From Mytilus edulis (lineage: Eukaryota; Mollusca; Bivalvia; Mytilida; Mytilidae), in contig NC_092345.1 of the NCBI RefSeq assembly GCF_963676685.1, positions 45,219,838 through 45,283,837 of the forward strand: a stretch of DNA of 64,000 nucleotides, read 5' to 3'. Both the position numbers and the translations under genes were made by a program. The notes under the pieces were generated by a model, which ran no database searches, was not told where the DNA came from, and worked only from the letters and a program-made list of their open reading frames with translations. Positions 57,360-64,000 of the stretch are shown piece after piece. How positions within the stretch are numbered: position 1 is the first letter of the stretch; each line of letters opens with the position of its first letter.

Positions 57360-58947
57360 CAGGGGGGTGGGTAGCTGCCGTTAGGCACTTTAGGCACGTG
57401 CCTACACATAATTTTTTCACATTTATATTTTTTTATCAAAAAAAAATAATAAACAACATTATCTGTAGATGAAAGCTGGTGAAGTTGTCAAAACTCTTAA
57501 ATTATCCAATGTCATGTGTACACTAGTCTCTCCTCCTTGAGTGAATGGAATATGAGATAGAATTTAATGTTTTTACGATTTTACATTATATAAAAACTAT
57601 ATTAAACATGTTAAAACTATAACTTTGCTCAGATCATTTCACTTCTATCAACAAAAACTTGAATGAACCTTAACTTAGACACATGAGTTTTTTAATTAGT
57701 TGTTGTCAGTTTTCAAATAGTTTACCACATTGTCTTCACCCGAAATGCCAATGTTGGTCATCTGTTTGGGTGTGCAGGATGTATAAATACGCAGTCACAT
57801 CTGGTCAGAATGGGAACATTAAATCAGATGCCTAGTTGTAGAGAGAATGCAACTATTTAAGGAGTTCGTAGTTGGTCTACTGAAAGGCAAAACTTCTGCT
57901 CCTATCCAATAATCCCTCATTTTCCAATGCATGGTATTTTTAAATTTCCAGACCTTCGTCCTGGATGACACCTATTACAGGACCTAGCTCCAAGTTGTAT
58001 TTATTGCAAAAAGAAAATTCAACGGTCCTGAAATTGCATAAATATTTGACACTGGATGTAAACAAATCAATCAATCAACTGGCTTCCAGTAATTTTGAGT
58101 ACTCTCAAATCTGCGTGTAATGGCCACAATTATTCAAAATTCCTAAGCAGGTAGGGATTTTACAGAAGAGGATATATAAAGAAATTTGAATTTTGTTAGG
58201 CCTTAGGGTGAAGGTTTAAGATTCAAAAGATTGATGGTTGATGTCTAGCCAAAAGGATAGTTCTATTATATAGTACATTTGTAGTATCAGTGTTTACATG
58301 CCTATCTTTTTTAATGAAGGATCGTCAATATGTACTATTAATTAAGTTAACGTATATATCAATCAGAACGGAATAGATATGATAATACAAAACAGGGTGT
58401 ACTGCTAAAATTAAAGGGATACGCTGATCTACGCTGGGCAATGCATATTGTAAATATTTTTCTTTATATTACGGATTGTACTGTGTTATTTAAAAATTTT
58501 CACCAGTCAGATGTTATGGTACATTATTCATAATTCTACGAAATTTTCATCATGTATTTTATAATTATCATGATTAAATAACCAGTAAATTTAATATTTT
58601 AGTACATAAAATTTTGCAGCTAAAACGCTGAAAACCATTTTCAGTCAGGGGGTTTCGCCCCCCCCTGAACCCCCTACCTGGACTGGGTTGCTCAAATCTA
58701 TGGCTAAATTTAACCATTGGTTAGCTTATCCAACGGCTAATTATGTTATCCAGTGGCTTACTATCCGTTGGCTATTTTTCCATTGCTCCATGGTTAAATG
58801 GGAGTCTGGTTAGCATGGTTAGTAAGCCACTGGATAAGTTACTTAACCAATGGTTAAATGCTACTTATTACCCATAATTCATAAGTGGCCTCCAGACCCC
58901 CTGCCGATTTGTGACTACAGTTGAATGAATAGCTAGCTACGCCCCTG
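57360..58947. mobile_element. 1.6-kb non-autonomous DNA transposon
   Basis: Left end CAGGGGGGTGGGTAGCT and right end, reverse complement, CAGGGGCGTAGCTAGCT are inverted repeats of the kind seen in hAT-like elements; TCAGT flanks both ends. A 5-bp duplication is shorter than the 8 bp usual for hAT, so the superfamily is uncertain. Inside, 58,700-58,865 is a diverged inverted repeat built from TTAACCATTGGTTA and ATCCAGTGGCTTA blocks. No transposase is seen. Confidence 0.65.
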
Positions 58948-58999
58948 TCAGTACATCAGAAGGGTGATTTTTACCCTCCCACACACATCTCTGTCCCCA

Positions 59000-59400
59000 G
59001 ACCAAAATTTAAACTGGAATGGGTACATCTGTTGTGACTTCCAGTAATGGCAGACAAATAGCACTTAGGTCAATGGAAAGTATCATCTTAGGATAATATT
59101 AGTCATATTTGTTCGGTGTGTTTTTTATGCATTTTGAGACATAATCTTCAATCTTTGTCGTGATGACAGGGTAATCTCTATTGTAGATAATCCTCTCTTG
59201 GACATAATCATGATAATTTCTTCTTCTTTTTCTTCTTCCATGCTAAGGACTGGATTCTTTAAAAGAATGTTATAAGTACACTAGACTTGTAGACGGAGAA
59301 TGAGAGAAGACGACGGAAAAAAAGAGTTGAAAATCTAGATTTACGTTGCTTTCACATTGGGTGAATATTGGGTACTGTAGCATTATTCTTTTCATCTGTA
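59000..59400. other. Non-genic stretch upstream of CCNH
   Basis: Nothing convincing. A 38-codon frame on the - strand (59,125-59,241, starting MEEEKEEEIIMIM) is too short and low-complexity to call. Confidence 0.4.
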
Positions 59401-59402
59401 AA

Positions 59403-59414
59403 CTTACCTGTAAA
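59403..59414 (-). other. CCNH: Candidate donor of a CCNH 5' non-coding exon
   Basis: CTTTACAG|GTAAGT on the - strand is a near-consensus splice donor about 4.3 kb upstream of the CCNH acceptor at 55,110. Its exon would lie above 59,409, next to the relatively CpG-rich stretch 59,570-59,860, a plausible promoter. Pairing of the two sites is inferred. Confidence 0.35.
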
Positions 59415-59569
59415 GACTGTCCAGTTTTCTGCATACCTTTCACATAAACCTCGAAAAATTATTTATTTTGAAAAAAAGTATGCGTTTATTGTGGACAGGG
59501 GAAAGAAACTAACAGAACGCTTTGACCTGTGTCCAAATAGAAACCTCTAACTTCCTCCGTTAAGAGGAG

Positions 59570-60170
59570 CACATTATTTTGCCGTACCGCTATACTGTGT
59601 CGTCACAAGGCTTTGTAAATATACAAATGCTCGATCGTCGTAGAATATTCACTGATTGAAGTGGATTGTACTATATATGGCATTTATCTGTATCTTTTCA
59701 TGAAAATATCCGTAACACACAACTTCCGAATTCGTGCAACTTCCCTTAAATTTCCTATATGGTACAATGCTTCGTCTGCTATTACGTCTCAGTTTAAACT
59801 GATTGATCGATGACGTAATTTTCGACCGTTCCTGGTAGAGATCGCGCGCGGCTTAGCGATATTATTCATGAACAACTCTTTCAGTATATGATTTGAATTT
59901 TAGGAAAACGTATAAATACTTAATGTATCAAGATATTTTTGCATTGGCTGAGCCCTCACTGATAACACTGAGAGGTTATAGCGATGTTATATATGTTGCC
60001 TCAGGTATTTCCTTGCGCTTTTTATTGATAACCGAAAATATTTGTTAAGTTAAACATATAGATAAATGATATGTTTTGTCGTTAGAAATGTATTTGTAGC
60101 TAATTTACGAAATGTTGCTTTGATCTCACTGACTGATGATTTCCTTTCTCAGCACAGTAGAGTGCTATAA
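59570..60170. other. Relatively CpG-rich stretch, possible CCNH promoter region
   Basis: Contains ATGACGTAAT and GATCGCGCGCGGCTTAGCG, unusual in this CpG-poor window. No gene on the + strand could be supported before the LINE begins. Confidence 0.3.
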
Positions 60171-60202
60171 AAATTATCGATAGAAACTTTCATCAAATTA
60201 TA

Positions 60203-60957
60203 GTGAACATAACAACACGGAAAGATTTTTTTTTAGATTTAGTACTAGTCAATAATCCATCCAACATTAACAAGGTTAGTACACTACCACCAATAGGCCT
60301 TAGTGACCACGACATTGTTTATGTAGAATCTGACATTTGGTTGCGCAGGGTGAGAGAAAAACCTAGAAAAATATTGAAATACAACAAATCTAACTGGAGT
60401 AACATCAAATCAGATCTAGAAAAAACATACAAAGATCTACTAAACCTAGAGGACAAAACAAATGTAAATGACATGTGGAAGTTGACACATTTAAAACAAA
60501 CCTTACAAAATCGGTGGAAAACAACATTCCTCATAAGTTCCTAACATACAAAAATAGACTACCTTGGATTCACAACAATTTAAGGAAAATGATAAATAGA
60601 AAAAAACAAGCTATATCATAAAATGAAACAAGACACCAGGTATGCTGAAAAGTACCGACGTCTGAGAAAACAAGTACAAAAAGAACAAAGAACTGCATAC
60701 TGGGGTTATATTGAAAAAATGATATTAGACCTACCCATAAATGAACCAGACCAACAGTGCAACAATCAATCTAAACCTAAAAAGCTATTTTCCTTTATTA
60801 AATCACTGAGCACAGATAACAACGGTGTCGCACCACTAAAAAAAGGACAGTTAATAGATGATACAAAGCAAAAGGCAGACATCCTCAACACACAATTCCA
60901 ATCAGTGTTTACAACTGAATCAAATAACACCATTCCAGACAAAGGTCCTAGCTCACA
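60203..60957 (+). pseudogene. LINE ORF2, endonuclease end to RT entry, 5' part
   Basis: Non-LTR retrotransposon protein whose endonuclease nicks target DNA and whose reverse transcriptase copies the element RNA. The start of the visible part shows the last endonuclease motif GLSDHDIVYVE. It continues through the linker (KLFSFIKSLSTDNNGVAPL, QLIDDTKQKADILNTQFQ, SVFTTE) towards the RT domain. Frame changes near 60,510 and 60,610 and a stop break it. It is interrupted at 60,957 by a Penelope-like element and resumes at 63,859. The style is that of CR1/Jockey-group LINEs, but the clade is not certain. Confidence 0.85.
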
Positions 60958-63853
60958 CCTTTGTGCAACCTTTGCGGATTGGTATACGTCGGTGAAACGA
61001 AAGGAAGGCTAAACAAACGTATGTGCGGTCATAGATCAGACATTAACCTCAATGCTAACGACATTCTATACCAGCATTTCAATCAGCCCGATCATTCCAT
61101 CGTTTCTATGACAGTTCGCATTATCGAAAAGATATACCATAGCTCTAACAATCCTAATATTTCAACGACTCTCCGTAGACAAAAAGAAGACTACTGGATT
61201 AGACAATTGGGAACTGCAACACCGTATGGCTGCAATGACAAAATTGATGGTATAGGTATTCTATCTAGTCCTTCGTGTAACTCGGTGAATGTGATGAATA
61301 TTTTCAACTCGACTCCTCGACGTAGACGCAGTCATGGTCATCGTCATTATACATCACCTTCCCTGCATGATGTCTCTATTAATGACTTGCTGTCATTCAT
61401 ACAAAAGCCGTTAGGTATTCATCACATTCGCACGAAACTTTATTCATTACCCCTTTCAAAACTTCATTCTCTGTTCAATTTATGTTTGGAATCCACTGTT
61501 ACAAACCCTCATTCAAACCAATACAAACTTCAAGCTATAATTTCGGATATTGCAAGTCACAGACTTTTCAAGCCAGTTCGCATTGGAAAAGATGAAAAAG
61601 AGAAAAAATCTTTTCTAAATCTTTCCTTTGCCAACAAAGGTCTCGATGGCGTCAACCTAGGCAATATCCTTCATCATAAATTAGTTCAATCGAAAATACC
61701 TCCTTATTTCAAAGACTAGTCTGTACCAATAATTTCTTATACCTATACCAAACCTATTGCAACTAAAATTTTCAATTACAAACGCGTTTTGCAGAATCTT
61801 GATATTGACGACTTCAAGTCTAAACCTCCTGATTGCACTTGTGCTAGTTCCCAATTCATATATAATCCTGCTGGCCACGTTATTACCGGTGACCTTAACA
61901 TTGCTAATAACACTTCTCTACGAAATGTGTTATCGAAAGGTCCGAAATATCGTGAGCCTAAATCCATCAATTGGAAATACAACTTTAAAATTTTGATGGA
62001 CTCAGTCGAGGATTATGCCAGGCAATGGGCTAAACGTGAAAAGGAAGACGTAGACACTCTATCCGAATGGATTAAGGCAGTGAGGTCGTTAATACAAATT
62101 AGAATCAAGAAACTGAATGGGTCCACCAATGCCCATGCTACGTCAATCTTTAAAGACCCAAATGTTGCTAAACACTTATCCGACCTCCATGATAAATATG
62201 TTGTTGTCCCCGCAGACAAAGCCCCAAATAACATCGTTTTTGTCTGTAAAAGTCACTACATTAATTGCTTGATAAACGAATTAGGTATAGACAATTCACT
62301 TGGAAACTCAACATATACCCTCACGACAATTACCAAAGAGGAAATCCTGGATAATCATAGGTCTGTTCTTTGTTCCTTTGGTATTTCAACCAAAGATGAA
62401 GAACTGGATCTTCCATCACTGTATTGGATACCTAAACTACATAAGTGTCCTTACAAACAACGGTATATTGCTGGGTCTTCCAAGTGCTCCACGAAACCTC
62501 TTTCTAAATTATTAACATCTATTTTATCAGCAATCAAAGACGAGCTTCAAAGTTATTGTGAAACTGCCTATTCTAGAGGTGGCGGGAATCAGATGTGGAT
62601 ACTTAAAAATTCCAAAGATCTTTTAGAGTACATACAATCTAACTCTCTTTCATCTTGTAACAGTATTAAAACATTTGACTTTTCTACTCTTTACACAAGT
62701 ATTCCACATTCCAAACTAAAAGACAAATTGAAAGATTTGGTATTACTTTGCTTCATAAAAAAGAATGGCCAACGTAGATACAAGTATCTTGTCTTAGGGA
62801 GGGATAAATCATACTTTGTAAAGAATCACTCTGATTCAAACAATAAAATTCTCTGAAACCGATATTATCAAGATGCTTGATTTCTTGATTGACAACATGT
62901 TTGTAACGTTCGGAGGACGTATTTTTCAACAGACTGTCGGCATCCCAATGGGAACAAACTGTGCCCCTCTACTTGCCGACTTGTTTCTTTATTATTATGA
63001 GGCTGACTTCATGCAGGAACTTCTTAGGAAGAAAGATAAGAAGTTAGCAATATCCTTTAACTCTACTTTCCGCTATTTAGATGACGTTCTTTCACTAAAC
63101 AATTCAAAAGTTGGTGACTATGTGGAACGCATCTATCTCATCGAATTGGAGATAAAGGATACTACAGATACAGTTAAGTCGGCTTCATATCTTGACTTAC
63201 ATCTAGAAATTGACAATGAGGGTCGGTTGAAAACAAAACTTTACGACAAAAGAGATGATTTCAACTTTCCAATTGTGAACTTTCCATTTCTAAGTAGCCA
63301 CATTCAAGCAGCACCTGCATACGGGGTATATATCTCCCAATTGATACGATATTCCCGTGCTTGCATTTCCTATCATGATTTTCTTGATAGAGGGTTACTG
63401 CTCACAAGAAAGCTATTAAACCAAGAGTTCCAAATGGTGAAGTTGAAATCATCCCTTCGTAAATTTTACGGACGCCATCACGAGTTGGTTGACCGTTATG
63501 GAATAACCGGTTCACAAATGATATCGGATATGTTCTTTACGTCGTAGCTACAATCCCCTTCCCTTTCATGAATGTGACCTACCGAATTAGACTATTTACC
63601 GGATTTGTAATCACATAAGCAACACGACGGGTGCCACATGTGGAGCAGGATCTGCTTACCCTTCCGGAGCACCTGAGATCACCCCTAGTTTTTGGTGGGG
63701 TTCGTGTTGTTTATTCTTTAGTTTTCTATGTTGTGTCATGTGTACTATTGTTTTTTCTGTTTGTCTTTTTCATTTTTAGCCATGTCGTTGTCAGTTTGTT
63801 TTAGATTTATGAGTTTGACTGTCCATTTGGTATCTTTCGTCCCTCTTTTCCTT
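60958..63853 (+). mobile_element. Penelope-like element with N-terminal GIY-YIG (Naiad-type), 5'-truncated
   Basis: A 2.9-kb insertion in the LINE, flanked by TCACA (60,953-60,957 and 63,854-63,858). It carries a GIY-YIG nuclease remnant ahead of a reverse transcriptase, the permuted order known for Naiad/Chlamys Penelope-like elements, unlike classical Penelope where GIY-YIG is C-terminal. The 3' UTR (63,548-63,853) is the sequence that recurs at 15,575, 23,650, 25,430, 53,880 and 55,745. The 5' end is cut inside the nuclease domain: YVGET is present, the GIY half is not. Confidence 0.85.
60961..63547 (+). pseudogene. GIY-YIG / reverse transcriptase protein of the Penelope-like element
   Basis: Single long frame spoiled by two lesions. 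The nuclease part (about 60,964-61,110) has CNLCGLVYVGET with a CxxC pair, then GRLNKRMCGHR. The same frame continues past a TAG at 61,717-61,719, so that stop is internal and not the end of a separate protein. The motif VPADKAPNN lies near 62,200-62,230. RT motif A is DFSTLYTSIPH (about 62,676-62,708), motif B GIPMGTNCAP (62,939-62,968) and the catalytic YLDD is at 63,074-63,085. A one-base change in the A-run near 62,846 shifts the frame just before the KMLDFLIDN segment. The C-terminus ends at TAG 63,545-63,547. With no start codon at its truncated end, the copy is not autonomous. Confidence 0.85.
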
Positions 63854-63858
63854 TCACA

Positions 63859-64000
63859 TCCTGTGATAACACCACTCGAAATATCTTAACCTGGTGTCAA
63901 GAAACTCCTACACACTATAAACCCACAAAAGGCAACCGGCCCAGACAATATCAGAGGCAGAATACTTAAAGAACTCAATGACCAAACAGCTCCAATTCTT
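63859..64000 (+). pseudogene. LINE ORF2, resumption after the insertion (runs off the window)
   Basis: Reading continues from the interrupted LINE: PVITPLEIS, a TAA, then GVKKLLHTINPQKATGPDNI and RILKELNDQTAPIL, the classical start of a LINE reverse transcriptase domain. Removing the insertion and one TCACA restores a continuous frame across the junction (SSH then PVITP). The rest of the domain lies beyond position 64,000. Confidence 0.85.

Noticed and set aside
59125..59241. 38-residue frame starting MEEEKEEEIIMIM on the - strand
   Set aside because: Short, low-complexity, and without neighbouring exons or family support; possibly a transposon scrap.
60961..61110. Possible group I intron or bacterial GIY-YIG homing endonuclease
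   Set aside because: The domain is in frame with a Penelope-type reverse transcriptase and sits in animal repeat DNA.
61717..61719. Stop codon as a boundary between two Penelope-like proteins
   Set aside because: The frame is the same on both sides and the intervening 69 nt are open, so it is more simply an internal nonsense mutation in one protein.

Overview
The window is animal nuclear DNA: AT-rich, intron-containing genes with GT-AG splice sites, AATAAA signals, and dense decayed transposons. The interspersed repeat families (R1 ending in GTTGTCTCATTGGCAATCAT, R2 containing AAACCAGGTTCAATCCACCA, R3 containing CGCGCGTCTGGCG) are ones I associate from memory with marine mussels, so a bivalve, probably Mytilidae, is the best guess. 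That is an inference, not a database result. Most long open frames here are repeat artefacts.

Three cellular genes can be supported. (1) 1,518-2,495 (-): a secreted M14A zinc carboxypeptidase with an uninterrupted coding region, no activation pro-domain, and Phe at the positions equivalent to both active-site tyrosines of carboxypeptidase A. (2) 18,520-22,740 (+): a six-exon gene for a 214-residue secreted protein with 14 cysteines and a Lys/Tyr/Ser tail carrying a 12-residue repeat; it includes a 15-nt microexon, has a TATA box upstream and AATAAA downstream, and I cannot assign it to a family. (3) 40,681-55,085 (-): cyclin H (CCNH), nine coding exons, 330 residues, the regulatory subunit of CDK7 in CAK/TFIIH. 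Its introns are loaded with MITEs, palindromes, a 60-bp minisatellite, a 169-bp-repeat element, and a tandem array that copies the 3' end of its own exon 3 with the splice donor.

Layout: 1-5,090 carboxypeptidase plus repeats; 5,091-14,893 segmental duplication copy A; 15,000-28,190 the Cys-rich secreted gene with Penelope-like fragments on either side; 28,199-38,436 segmental duplication copy B (direct orientation, about 23 kb away, ending in the same decayed Tc1 transposase); 38,440-40,460 no gene seen; 40,681-55,109 CCNH; 55,110-60,170 probable CCNH 5' leader intron and upstream DNA with two TIR elements; 60,203-64,000 a LINE interrupted by a 5'-truncated Penelope-like element with permuted (N-terminal) GIY-YIG domain. 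The 3' tail of that Penelope-like family recurs as truncated fragments across the window.

The three genes do not form a pathway; they are unrelated neighbours in a repeat-rich region. No tRNA, rRNA, CRISPR or prokaryotic system was seen. Exon models are manual, from splice signals, reading phase and (for CCNH and the carboxypeptidase) family knowledge.
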